Shown piece by piece: positions 45,290 to 53,985 of a stretch of 64,000 bases of DNA. This DNA comes from Flavobacterium saccharophilum (GTDB lineage: Bacteria; Bacteroidota; Bacteroidia; Flavobacteriales; Flavobacteriaceae), in contig NZ_FRBY01000001.1 in assembly GCF_900142735.1 (NCBI RefSeq), forward strand, positions 930,001 to 994,000, read 5' to 3'. How positions within the stretch are numbered: position 1 is the first letter of the stretch; each line of letters opens with the position of its first letter. The notes beneath the pieces were generated by a model. It worked only from the letters and a program-made list of their open reading frames with translations. It was not told where the DNA came from and ran no database searches. Both the position numbers and the translations under genes were made by a program.

Positions 45290-46645
45290 TTATGATTTTT
45301 GAATAGTGTCGTCTACATCTTTCACTTTGTAGACTAAAAGAGCGGCTATTAGAAAACTTACACCACTTGTTATTAAGGCATAAATTGCATCGCCATTGTA
45401 AAGATATTTTACAATTGGACCTCCAATAAGTGCATTTACAATTTGTGGAATAACAACAAAGAAGTTGAAAATCCCCATGTAAACGCCCATTTTTTTAGGA
45501 GCAATAGATCCTGCAAGAATAGCGTAAGGCATAGCTAAAATACTTGCCCAGGCAACTCCAATTAAAATCATAGGAAGTACAACCCAATCTTCATTCGGCA
45601 TAAAATAAATAGAAATTAATCCGATTCCTCCAATGATAAGTGATACTGCGTGAGTAGATTTACGACCGATTTTTTTAGCGATATACGGTAAGAAAAACAA
45701 TGCGATAATAGCGGAAACTAAATTGTAAACGCCAAATAAAATTCCGACCCAGTCACCAGCATCTTGATACTTTTGACTTGAGGTGTCATTTAATGGCAAT
45801 CCGTAAATGTGATGTGCGATTGCAGGAGTTGTAAATACCCACATTCCAAATAATCCAAACCAGGAAAAAAACTGAACCCAACTAAGCTGACGCATAGTAG
45901 TTGGCATTTTTGCAAAATCAGAAAAAATGTCTGTTAGTTTTGCTTTTTCGTCAGAAGGAATATCAATTTCACTTTGCGGATCTTCAAAATTGGCTAATTC
46001 TTCCGGAGTATATTCTTTTGTTGTAAAAAGTGTTACCAGAATTGATCCAATTAAAACTGCAGCTCCAATGATAAATGATAATTTCAGATTTAAAGGAATA
46101 CTTCCAGGAACAGCATTGTTTGAGATGTGAAAATACTTTGTTAAAACATAAGGCAAAGCTGAACCAATTACAGCTCCAAAACCAATTAAGGAAGTTTGAA
46201 TACTGAAACCTGCAGTACGTTGATCTGTTCTTAAATTATCACCAACTAGAGCACGAAACGGCTCCATAGCGATGTTGAAGGAAGCATCCATAATCATTAA
46301 CATTCCGGCTCCAACCCATAAAGCTGGTAATACAGAAATAAAAATGTTAGCCTGAGGCATTAAAATTAATCCAACTGAAGCTAAAATTGCACCAACAAGA
46401 AAAAAGGGCTTTCGTCTTCCAAATCGTCCCCAGGTTTTATCACTGTAATGACCAATAACAGGTTGTACTATCAATCCCATAAGGGGAGCAATAATCCAAA
46501 ACCATGATAATTCATGTACGTCGGCACCAAAAATTTGGAGAATTCTACTGGCATTTGCATTCTGAAGTGCAAACCCCATTTGTATTCCTAAGAAACCGAA
46601 ACTCATGTTCCAAATTTCCCAGAAACTTAATTTACGCTTTTCCAT
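45290..46645 (-). CDS. MFS sugar permease (SLC45/maltose-type)
   Basis: A 451-residue, 12-helix major facilitator permease. The first loop motif HYSDKTWGRFGRRKPFFLVGAI and the N-terminal GFLGIQMGFALQNANASRIL match the SLC45/GPH-like disaccharide:proton symporters common in Bacteroidetes starch loci. It would import maltose or short maltodextrins from the periplasm to the cytosol, where GH65 phosphorylase acts. It is the first gene of the minus-strand run, divergent in function only from the LacI gene upstream. The substrate is inferred from context. Confidence 0.9.
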   Translation of the reverse strand: MEKRKLSFWEIWNMSFGFLGIQMGFALQNANASRILQIFGADVHELSWFWIIAPLMGLIVQPVIGHYSDKTWGRFGRRKPFFLVGAILASVGLILMPQANIFISVLPALWVGAGMLMIMDASFNIAMEPFRALVGDNLRTDQRTAGFSIQTSLIGFGAVIGSALPYVLTKYFHISNNAVPGSIPLNLKLSFIIGAAVLIGSILVTLFTTKEYTPEELANFEDPQSEIDIPSDEKAKLTDIFSDFAKMPTTMRQLSWVQFFSWFGLFGMWVFTTPAIAHHIYGLPLNDTSSQKYQDAGDWVGILFGVYNLVSAIIALFFLPYIAKKIGRKSTHAVSLIIGGIGLISIYFMPNEDWVVLPMILIGVAWASILAMPYAILAGSIAPKKMGVYMGIFNFFVVIPQIVNALIGGPIVKYLYNGDAIYALITSGVSFLIAALLVYKVKDVDDTIQKS

Positions 46646-46671
46646 TATCGTAATTAAATCATTAATTAGAC

Positions 46672-46690
46672 GATAAGCGCTTTGCTTATC
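46672..46690. promoter_or_regulatory. Hairpin/dyad in the permease leader
   Basis: GATAAGC (46672-46678) and GCTTATC (46684-46690) form a perfect 7-base inverted repeat 27 bases before the permease start. An eight-base palindrome ACGGCCGT lies further upstream at 46730-46737. Either may be an operator; neither matches the 29-base motif of the susC promoter. Confidence 0.35.
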
Positions 46691-46770
46691 AAAACTTACT
46701 GTTTTTTCGAAGTAAAAGTAAAAGCTTTGACGGCCGTAAAAGTATAAATTATTTTTAGATAAATGCTAAC

Positions 46771-46800
46771 AAAAAAGCCATAAATATTTTTTATGGCTTT
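46771..46800 (-). terminator. Terminator of the LacI-family gene
   Basis: On the minus strand AAAGCCATAAA pairs perfectly with TTTATGGCTTT over 11 bases around a 5-base loop, followed by TTTTTT. It lies 24 bases after the regulator's stop codon and separates it from the permease operon. Confidence 0.85.
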
Positions 46801-46823
46801 AGAAAGGGTTGATTTTAAGAATT

Positions 46824-47855
46824 TTAGTCAGTAGATTCTCTTTTTATTAAATGTGTTTCTATAACTTCTGTAGTGTAATTTTCGTTTTCCTCGTCATCAT
46901 CGTCGTGTTCCGCTTCAAGCCTTTCAATTAGCATTTTAGCAGCTTTATTTCCCATTTTTTCACCACTTTGACTTACGGTTGTAATGCTTGGTGTTGAGTA
47001 TTTAGAAATAATTCCGTCAGTAAAAGCAATTACAGCCAAATCTTCAGGAACTTTAAGTCCCATTTTGCTTGCAGTCTTGATAATTGTTACTGCAAAAAGT
47101 TCATTTACAGCAAAAACAGCATCAAATGCTCTGTCATGCAAAAGCTGGCTAATTGTAATTTCACAAGTATCTACATCTTCAATTTTGATAATTAAATCTT
47201 CGTTGAAAGGTAATCCGTTGTCTAAAAGCGCTTTTTCGTAACCATCGGTTCTTAATTTTCCAACACTTACATAGTCGACAGTAGTGACTAATGCGATCTT
47301 TTTTCGTCCATTATCAATCAGGCTCTGAACTGCTTCATAAGCCGCAGCTTTATCATCTATAATAACTTTATCGCACAAAATATCATTGGTTACACGGTCG
47401 AACATTACAACCGGCATTCCCTGATTTATAACCTCGGTAATGTGATGAAAGTCACCTTTATACTGGGTTTCTTTAGAAAGTGACATGATAAAACCGTCGA
47501 TGCTTCCGTTGGCCAACATCTCCATATTTAGGACTTCTTTATCGAAAGAATCATCAGATAAACAAATCACAACACTATAACCATTTTCGTTGGCAACCTG
47601 CTCAATTCCGTTGATTACAGTAGAGAAAAAATAATGTACAATTTCCGGAATGATAATACCAATACTTTTGGTTTTCCGGTTTTTTAGACTAAGGGCAATA
47701 TTGTTGGGTTTATAGTTGTAAAATTTGGCAAAAGCCTGCACTTTTAAGCGTGTTTCTTCCCCTATTTCTAAGCTGTTTCTTAGTGATTTTGAGACAGTTG
47801 AAATAGAAACGTCCAGTTCCTTTGCAATCTGTTTTAGCGTGATTTTACGTTTCAT
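46824..47855 (-). CDS. LacI family transcriptional regulator
   Basis: A 343-residue regulator: N-terminal LacI helix-turn-helix (ITLKQIAKELDVSISTVSKSLRNSLEIGEETRLKVQAFAKFYNYKPN, including the hinge helix), then a periplasmic-binding-protein-like sensor (about 60-330; SIGIIIPEIVHYFFSTVINGIEQ, VIIDDKAAAYEAVQSLIDNGRKKIALVT, LAVIAFTDGIISKYSTPSITTVSQ). It is encoded between the permease operon and divergent susC. The natural ligand is likely a maltodextrin or its product. Most Bacteroidetes starch loci use SusR; this locus seems to use a LacI protein instead. The candidate targets are the 29-base motifs at 47946 and 53870. Confidence 0.93.
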   Translation of the reverse strand: MKRKITLKQIAKELDVSISTVSKSLRNSLEIGEETRLKVQAFAKFYNYKPNNIALSLKNRKTKSIGIIIPEIVHYFFSTVINGIEQVANENGYSVVICLSDDSFDKEVLNMEMLANGSIDGFIMSLSKETQYKGDFHHITEVINQGMPVVMFDRVTNDILCDKVIIDDKAAAYEAVQSLIDNGRKKIALVTTVDYVSVGKLRTDGYEKALLDNGLPFNEDLIIKIEDVDTCEITISQLLHDRAFDAVFAVNELFAVTIIKTASKMGLKVPEDLAVIAFTDGIISKYSTPSITTVSQSGEKMGNKAAKMLIERLEAEHDDDDEENENYTTEVIETHLIKRESTD

Positions 47856-47945
47856 ATGTAGTATTGAAAAAAATCTAATTAATAATAAAGATATCTTTTA
47901 TTTTATGATTTAGCATTTTTTGACTTAAAAGATTACAAAAAATAG

Positions 47946-47974
47946 AAAGTTTTCAACACTATCACGTTTTCGTA
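47946..47974 (+). promoter_or_regulatory. Shared starch-promoter motif, susC copy
   Basis: A 29-base block AAAGTTTT-C-AACACTA-TC-ACGTTT-TCGTA. It agrees at 24 of 29 positions with a block at 53870-53898 upstream of the secreted amylase gene. In both places the end of the block is exactly 44 bases before the first base of a candidate -7 element. It lies upstream of -33, the usual place for an activator site. Confidence 0.65.
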
Positions 47975-47993
47975 AACCAATTAAAATTGCCTC

Positions 47994-48025
47994 TTGTTGG
48001 GCGTGTTAAAATATTCCTAATTTTG
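47994..48025 (+). promoter_or_regulatory. Promoter of the susC operon
   Basis: TAATTTTG at 48018-48025 is a perfect TAnnTTTG -7 element. TTG triplets at 47994 and 47997 lie near the -33 position (spacers 21 and 18). The start codon follows 66 bases later, at 48091. Confidence 0.6.
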
Positions 48026-48090
48026 AAATTCGAAGTAAAATTAAAAACTTAACTAACAATCACAAACTCAAACTAATTTAAACAAAAAGT

Positions 48091-51063
48091 ATGAAAACAA
48101 TTTACAAAAAGTTGTTATTTTTATTCCTACTGCTGCCGTTTACTGTACTCGCTCAAAGTACGCTAAGTGGTACTGTTGTCGAAAAGTCCGGACAACCAAT
48201 TCCAGGAGTAAATATAAGTGTTCAGGGCACGCCAGGAGGTGCTTCTACAGATTTCGACGGGAAGTTTCAGTTACCTAATGTAAAAAAAGGAGACAAAGTT
48301 GTAGTTTCTTTCATTGGGTACAAAACATACTCCGTTATCTATGATGGACAGAAAAATTTAACTGTAACCTTACAAGAAGATGCAAATGAACTTAAAGAAG
48401 TTGTAGTTCAGGTAGGTTACGGTTCTACAAAAAAGAAGGATGTAACAGGTGCGGTATCTAAAGTTACTGCTGAAAACCTAAATCAGGGAACTTTAGTTGA
48501 TCCTATCCAGGGATTACAAGGTAAAGCAGCAGGGGTTTCGATCACAAAACAAGGGGGTGACCCAAATAAAGGTTTTGATGTTCGTATTCGTGGAGCTGCT
48601 GGTTTTGCTGCCGGAGGTTCACCTTTATATGTAGTTGATGGCGTTAGAGGTGTTGATCCTACAACGATTTCTCCAGATGATATTACTTCTTATGATATCC
48701 TTAAAGATGCGGCTTCGACTGCAATTTATGGTGCTGATGGAGCAAATGGAGTGGTTTTCATTACAACTAAAAAAGGAAAATCAGGAAAAACATTAATTGA
48801 ATTTAATTCATCTATAGCTACAGATCAGGTTGCTAATGAGCAAGATTTTATTTCTGCAGGTCAATATAGAGATTATATTGCAGCACATCCAAGTATCGAT
48901 TTTACTGATAATGGTGGAAATGTAGACTGGCAAAATCAAATTTTCAGAACCGGTTTTACTAAAGTTAATAGTTTAGCTGTTTCTGGAGGAAGTGAGACAG
49001 GAAATTACAGAGGATCTATTTCGAATAGTGATTTTGAAGGAGTTATTAGAAACTCAGGAAAAAAGAGAACTGTTGGTAGATTAAACTTAACTCAAAAAGC
49101 ATTCAACGACAAGTTAGTTTTCGATATGGGGCTTTCGGCTACTATAGAACACAATGACTATGTAAATTATGGAACTGATGGAAAAGATCAGGTGATTTAT
49201 CAAGCTTTTCAAAGGCTACCAACCGATCCGGTTTACAGAGCTGATGGAGCTTTATTTGAAGCACCGGGGACAAATAATTACTATAATCCAATGCAATCAA
49301 TTAATAATATTGAGAACAATAGAGATGCTAAATTCCTTTCTGGTAATTTAGGTTTGTCTTATGAGTTTGCAAAAGGGTTAGTAGGTAAAGTTTCTGGTAG
49401 TTATTTAAGAAACGATAGTGAAAGTACTTATTTTGAGCCTACTTACAACTATGTTTTTACAGGTACTACTGAAACTCCAATTTATTTAGGATATGGAAAA
49501 AGATCTTATGCGAATTGGGAGCAAGGTTTAGTTGAGGCTACTTTAACGTACAAAACTACATTTGCTGATTCGCACAATGTGACATTATTGGGAGGTTACT
49601 CTTATAGAACGACCGGAAGTGATGGTTTTGCTATGGAAGCTAACAACTCTACTTCTAATACTTTAGGTTCTGATAATTTTCAAAATTTCGAAACTATTGT
49701 TTTGGGTAACTTGACTTCATATAAAAATGAGCGTAAAGACATTGGTATGTTTGCAAGAGCAACTTATGACTTTCAATCTAAATACTACGTGACAGGAATG
49801 ATTCGTAGAGATGGTTCATCTATTTTTGGAGAGAACGAGCAATGGGGTTACTTCCCATCAGTTCAGGTTGCATGGAATATTGCTAACGAAAACTTCATTA
49901 GAGATAACGTAAGCGCATTGAATTTATTAAAATTCAGAGGAAGCTGGGGTATTTCTGGAAATAGTAATTTACCAGTTGATGCTAAAGATTTAGCAGTTAG
50001 ACCTTCTATTCAAGGTGGATTAGTAGCTTATGGTTATAATCACAATGCTAATCCTGATTTAAAATGGGATCAAAATACGGAGACCAACTTTGGACTTGAT
50101 TTTGGTTTATTTAATAACAGATTAAGTGGGTCAGTTGAATTATACAGTAAAAAAATTACTGATATGTTGATTGCTAATACAAACGTTCCAACTGAAACAA
50201 ATTTCTCAAATACTACTTTTATTAATGGTGGAGAAATGAAAAATACTGGTATTGAAGCAACTTTGACTGGTAAAGTAGTTGATGGTAAAGACTTTAGCTG
50301 GAGTACAACAGTAGTGTATACTCAAAACAAACAAGAAGTTATTGCTTTAGGAAATGACCGTTATAATTATTCGTTTATTAATACAGGTTATATTTCTGGA
50401 CCTGGATTAGTTGGTGTACCAACACAAAGAATGCAGGCGGGTTATAAATTAGGTACGTTTTTCGGATATGAGTACGCTGGAGTATCTAATGGGAAGTGGT
50501 TGATCAAAGGAAATGACGATCAATTACACTATTTAGAAGATGTAGCTAATTCTGATGATCACAAAAAAGTAATTGGTAATGCTTTACCAGATTTTGAAAT
50601 GGGATGGAGTAACTATCTTAAATACAAAAACTGGGATATGAGTATGTCATTTAGAGCCGTTGTTGGAAATGATGTTTACAATGCGACGAATCAGGTTTTT
50701 GGAAATCCTGATCAGGTTGGAACCAGAAGTGTAAACAATGAAGCATTAATTTTGAATGATGCTGGAATTCAGGGAGCTTATAGCGCTTTGTCATATTACA
50801 TTGAAGATGCAAGTTTTATTAAGTTAGACAATATTAACTTAGGTTACACTTTTGTAAACCCGTCATTTGCTTCTGCAATTTCAAAACTTCGTTTTTATGC
50901 TTCTATGAACAATGTATTTACCTTAACGAATTATGGTGGTGCGGATCCTGAGGTTAATTTTTCTGGAGGAAAAGACAATAAAGAAATCTTTTTTGGAATA
51001 GATAATTACAACAACTATCCTAAAACAAGAACCTTAACATTTGGTTTGAATCTTTCATTTTAA
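48091..51063 (+). CDS. susC: SusC/RagA-type TonB-linked outer-membrane transporter
   Basis: A 990-residue outer-membrane transporter that imports starch oligosaccharides with SusD. In order: signal peptide (to about residue 21, TVLAQ), carboxypeptidase-regulatory-like domain (about 23-105; LSGTVVEKSGQPIPGVNISVQG), the SusC-specific linker VVVQVGYGSTKKKDVTGAVSKV, plug domain (about 125-230; DPIQGLQGKAAGVSITKQGGDPNKGFDVRIRG, PLYVVDGVRG, ILKDAASTAIYGADGANGVVFI) and barrel ending in TLTFGLNLSF. Length is typical. It heads the plus-strand susC-susD-susE-like operon. Confidence 0.97.
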   Translation: MKTIYKKLLFLFLLLPFTVLAQSTLSGTVVEKSGQPIPGVNISVQGTPGGASTDFDGKFQLPNVKKGDKVVVSFIGYKTYSVIYDGQKNLTVTLQEDANELKEVVVQVGYGSTKKKDVTGAVSKVTAENLNQGTLVDPIQGLQGKAAGVSITKQGGDPNKGFDVRIRGAAGFAAGGSPLYVVDGVRGVDPTTISPDDITSYDILKDAASTAIYGADGANGVVFITTKKGKSGKTLIEFNSSIATDQVANEQDFISAGQYRDYIAAHPSIDFTDNGGNVDWQNQIFRTGFTKVNSLAVSGGSETGNYRGSISNSDFEGVIRNSGKKRTVGRLNLTQKAFNDKLVFDMGLSATIEHNDYVNYGTDGKDQVIYQAFQRLPTDPVYRADGALFEAPGTNNYYNPMQSINNIENNRDAKFLSGNLGLSYEFAKGLVGKVSGSYLRNDSESTYFEPTYNYVFTGTTETPIYLGYGKRSYANWEQGLVEATLTYKTTFADSHNVTLLGGYSYRTTGSDGFAMEANNSTSNTLGSDNFQNFETIVLGNLTSYKNERKDIGMFARATYDFQSKYYVTGMIRRDGSSIFGENEQWGYFPSVQVAWNIANENFIRDNVSALNLLKFRGSWGISGNSNLPVDAKDLAVRPSIQGGLVAYGYNHNANPDLKWDQNTETNFGLDFGLFNNRLSGSVELYSKKITDMLIANTNVPTETNFSNTTFINGGEMKNTGIEATLTGKVVDGKDFSWSTTVVYTQNKQEVIALGNDRYNYSFINTGYISGPGLVGVPTQRMQAGYKLGTFFGYEYAGVSNGKWLIKGNDDQLHYLEDVANSDDHKKVIGNALPDFEMGWSNYLKYKNWDMSMSFRAVVGNDVYNATNQVFGNPDQVGTRSVNNEALILNDAGIQGAYSALSYYIEDASFIKLDNINLGYTFVNPSFASAISKLRFYASMNNVFTLTNYGGADPEVNFSGGKDNKEIFFGIDNYNNYPKTRTLTFGLNLSF

Positions 51064-51073
51064 TACAAAAATC

Positions 51074-52591
51074 ATGAAACTAAAAAATAAAATAACGGTA
51101 TTAGGTTTAAGCTTTTTAGCTTTTTCTTGTACTGATTTAGATACAACAAATAGCGAGTATTTGACAGGAGAACAATATCCTGAAACTACAGAACAAGCTA
51201 TCAATCTTGCTACACCTGTTTTTGCTAAGACACAAGGAATGCTTGACGGTGGAGGATGGTGGTTTACTCAGGAATTAACTTCTGACGAGGCAGTTTGTCC
51301 TACAAGGGGAGCTGACTGGGATGATGGTGGAAAATGGAGAGCTTTATCAAGACATACTTGGGGACCCCAAACTGAAGCTGTCACTCAATTATATGGAATG
51401 ATTTATTCTGCAGTGCCTCAGGCAAATTATGCAATTGAAACTTTAACACCAGCTTCTGCCGCAAATCCAAGGGTAGCAAAAGTTTTAGCTCAGGTAAAAG
51501 TTTCAAGAGCTTATTATTACTATCTAGCTATAGATAATTTTGGAGATGTTCCTTTTCCAACAACTTTTACAGGGGCTGAAGAATTTCCTTCTAAAACTCC
51601 AAGAGCAGAAGTTTTTGCTGCCATTGTTAAAGATGTAGAAGATAATGTTGCGTTATTGCCAAAACAAGGCGATGATGGTGTTGTAAGAAGTGATATTACT
51701 CAAGGTATGGGATATACACTTTTGGCTAAATTGTATTTAAATGCAAAAGTTTATACCGGAACAGCAATGTGGGAAAAAGCTATTGCAGCTTGTGATAAGG
51801 TATTAGCATTAGGGTATTCTTTAGAAGCTAATCCTTTAGCACCATTTGCAACTCAAAATGAAAATTGTAAAGAAAATATCTATACAATTGCTTATGATCA
51901 GGATACTTACAAAGGTTTCAATCTTCATATGCGTACTTTAATTGACTTATCTCAACAGACTTTCAATATGAGTACAGCTCCATGGAATGGATTCGCAACT
52001 TTAGAAGCACATTATAATTCGTTTCCTTCTGGAGATAAAAGGTTAGCAGGAATCCTTGTTGGACAACAAAAAACAAAAGCTGGCGATAATATTCAGGATC
52101 CTAAGTCAGGAAATGCAAGTTTAGTTTTTACAGCTAATATTCCAAATCTGCAAATGTCATTAGGAACTAATACACAAGAGCAAATTAGAATGGCCGGTGC
52201 AAGACCAGTAAAATGGGAAATTGCAGCAGGTGCTAGAGATAATTTAAGTAATGATTTCCCTCTTTTCAGACTGGCTGATGTTAAGTTAATGAAAGCGGAG
52301 GCTCTAGTTTGGTTAAATGGTGCTGGTGCTGGTGATGCTTTAGTTAATGAAATTAAAGGCAGAGCAGGTATTGCTCAAACAAGTGGATACACATTGAATG
52401 ATATTTTAGCAGAAAGAGGTAGAGAAATGATGTGGGAAGGACACCGTCGTCAGGATTTGATCCGTAACGGTAAATTTGAAAACATTTGGTGGGAGAAATC
52501 AGATACTGATGCTAACCACAGATTGTTCCCAATTCCTCAATATGCGATTAATGCAAATAAAAATTTATTGCCACAAAACCCAGGATATTAA
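51074..52591 (+). CDS. susD: SusD/RagB-type outer-membrane lipoprotein
   Basis: A 505-residue surface lipoprotein (MKLKNKITVLGLSFLAFSC) that forms the lid of the SusC pore and binds starch oligosaccharides. The early segment (YPETTEQAINLATPVFAKTQGM) and TPR-like helices (VKVSRAYYYYLAIDNFGDVPF, the SusD signature) are present. The C-terminal DILAERGREMMWEGHRRQDLIRNGKFENIWW and RLFPIPQYAINANKNLLPQNPGY are the classic SusD end. It starts ten bases after susC, as expected for the pair. Aromatic residues suit glucan binding; specificity is inferred from the locus. Confidence 0.97.
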   Translation: MKLKNKITVLGLSFLAFSCTDLDTTNSEYLTGEQYPETTEQAINLATPVFAKTQGMLDGGGWWFTQELTSDEAVCPTRGADWDDGGKWRALSRHTWGPQTEAVTQLYGMIYSAVPQANYAIETLTPASAANPRVAKVLAQVKVSRAYYYYLAIDNFGDVPFPTTFTGAEEFPSKTPRAEVFAAIVKDVEDNVALLPKQGDDGVVRSDITQGMGYTLLAKLYLNAKVYTGTAMWEKAIAACDKVLALGYSLEANPLAPFATQNENCKENIYTIAYDQDTYKGFNLHMRTLIDLSQQTFNMSTAPWNGFATLEAHYNSFPSGDKRLAGILVGQQKTKAGDNIQDPKSGNASLVFTANIPNLQMSLGTNTQEQIRMAGARPVKWEIAAGARDNLSNDFPLFRLADVKLMKAEALVWLNGAGAGDALVNEIKGRAGIAQTSGYTLNDILAERGREMMWEGHRRQDLIRNGKFENIWWEKSDTDANHRLFPIPQYAINANKNLLPQNPGY

Positions 52592-52613
52592 TAATATAAA
52601 AATATAAATCAAA

Positions 52614-53783
52614 ATGAAAAAATTAACTTTTTTATTACTAGGACTACTTGCATTTACTATAACTTCATGTAGTGATGATGATCCGGATATCATTGTAAAT
52701 GGTACAGAAAAAATAACAACATTGCCTGTTTTAGAAGCATTACCGGCACCAGCTGAATTTGTAGTTGAACAAGATTTTAACGAGGCTACTGAGGCGGGAA
52801 CTTTTAAATGGTCAGCAGCAGAGTTAGAATATAATGGTCCAGTTTCTTATTACATTCAAATTGCTCCTGCTGGAAGTGATTTTTCTGATGCTGTAAATGT
52901 ATTTGCTGAAAGTGTTTCAACACCTACAAAAAGCTTTACGTTTGGAGATTTAAACAGTGCGTTAACAAGATTGAATGCTACACTTGTAGCTAATGGAAAA
53001 GCATCTTTAGGATTTGGAGCTTTAGCAGAAGTTGATGTTAGAGTAAAAGCAATTGCTGATAAATCACAATCAATAGGATATTCTTTACCTCAATTAATGA
53101 AAATTAATGCTTTTGAAGATATTACTGTTATTGTTCCTAAATTATTCTTAGTTGGTGCTCCACAAGCTTATTATGGACAATCAGCATGGGATGAGAAAAA
53201 CGGTATTGCTTTAAAATATATTGGAGACGGAACAACTAAACTTTTTGAAGGTTTTGTTAAAGTTGCTGCTGGAGAAGGATTCAAATTCACTGGTGACGGA
53301 AAAACATGGGATAATGGTAATTACGGTACTGATGGAGCTGTTGCAGCTGTTTCAGGAGGACAAGAATATGCTTTAACTAATTCAGGAGGAAGCAGTGATC
53401 TTAAAGTTGCTGAAGCTGATGGATCAGGATTGTATTATGTACGTGTTGACATGGATGCTATGAAAGTTAAAGTTATCAAAATGCAATGGGGTGTTATCGG
53501 TGCTGCTACTGCTGGCGGATGGAATGATGAAAGTGCAATGGGTTATGATTTTGCAACTAATAAATGGTCATACGCAGGAACAGATATTACACCTGGAGAA
53601 ATGAAATTTAGATCTAGAAACACTGGTGTTTATATCAATGGAACTGATGGTGGATGGACATTCAACGTAGGTGATTTACTTTTTGTTGGTGATGGAGGAA
53701 CAGGAGCTAACTTTAGTGTTACTGCTGGTGCAAAACCAACATTAATTGTAAATATTGATGGAACTGCGGTTGTTACATTGTAA
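52614..53783 (+). CDS. SusE/SusF-like starch-binding lipoprotein
   Basis: A 389-residue lipoprotein (MKKLTFLLLGLLAFTITSC) of the SusE/SusF type. The N-terminal Ig-like domain (about 35-165; PAEFVVEQDFNEATEAGTFKWSAAEL) matches the SusE family domain. Two or so C-terminal starch-binding-like beta sandwiches follow (about 175-389; LFLVGAPQAYYGQSAWDEKNGI, WGVIGAATAGGWNDESAMGYDF), each with the Trp-rich turn typical for glucan binding. Surface glycan capture is inferred from homology. 22 bases after susD; a strong terminator follows. Confidence 0.9.
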   Translation: MKKLTFLLLGLLAFTITSCSDDDPDIIVNGTEKITTLPVLEALPAPAEFVVEQDFNEATEAGTFKWSAAELEYNGPVSYYIQIAPAGSDFSDAVNVFAESVSTPTKSFTFGDLNSALTRLNATLVANGKASLGFGALAEVDVRVKAIADKSQSIGYSLPQLMKINAFEDITVIVPKLFLVGAPQAYYGQSAWDEKNGIALKYIGDGTTKLFEGFVKVAAGEGFKFTGDGKTWDNGNYGTDGAVAAVSGGQEYALTNSGGSSDLKVAEADGSGLYYVRVDMDAMKVKVIKMQWGVIGAATAGGWNDESAMGYDFATNKWSYAGTDITPGEMKFRSRNTGVYINGTDGGWTFNVGDLLFVGDGGTGANFSVTAGAKPTLIVNIDGTAVVTL

Positions 53784-53805
53784 CTTATAAATGATATATT
53801 AAATA

Positions 53806-53840
53806 AAAAGGGCTATCAAATTTAGATAGCCCTTTTGTTT
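53806..53840 (+). terminator. Terminator of the susC-susD-susE-like operon
   Basis: AAAAGGGCTATC (53806-53817) pairs perfectly with GATAGCCCTTTT (53825-53836), followed by a T-rich tail. It separates this operon from the secreted amylase gene. Confidence 0.88.
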
Positions 53841-53869
53841 TTATAAGGAATAACCCTTAAAATTTAAAT

Positions 53870-53949
53870 AAAGTTTTAAACACTACAACGTTTGCGAAGA
53901 TAATTTCGAAAACGTTATAATTAAGATGTTTATTAATAAATTATCTTTA
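53870..53949 (+). promoter_or_regulatory. Shared starch-promoter motif and promoter of the secreted amylase
   Basis: The block 53870-53898 repeats the susC-upstream motif (AAAGTTTT-A-AACACTA-CA-ACGTTT-GCGAA). At the same 44-base offset lies TATCTTTA (53942-53949), one base off TAnnTTTG. The second half of the block is also one arm of an inverted repeat, AACGTTTGCGAA (53887-53898) with TTCGAAAACGTT (53905-53916), matching at 11 of 12 positions. Confidence 0.65.
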
Positions 53950-53985
53950 TAATTATCCTATTTCGCATATCAAAAAGTTAAAATT

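Noticed and set aside
46646..46823. Third copy of the 29-base starch-promoter motif before the permease operon
   Set aside because: I looked on both strands; only a loose TTCGAAAA-like word is present, without the AACACTA block or the 44-base spacing.
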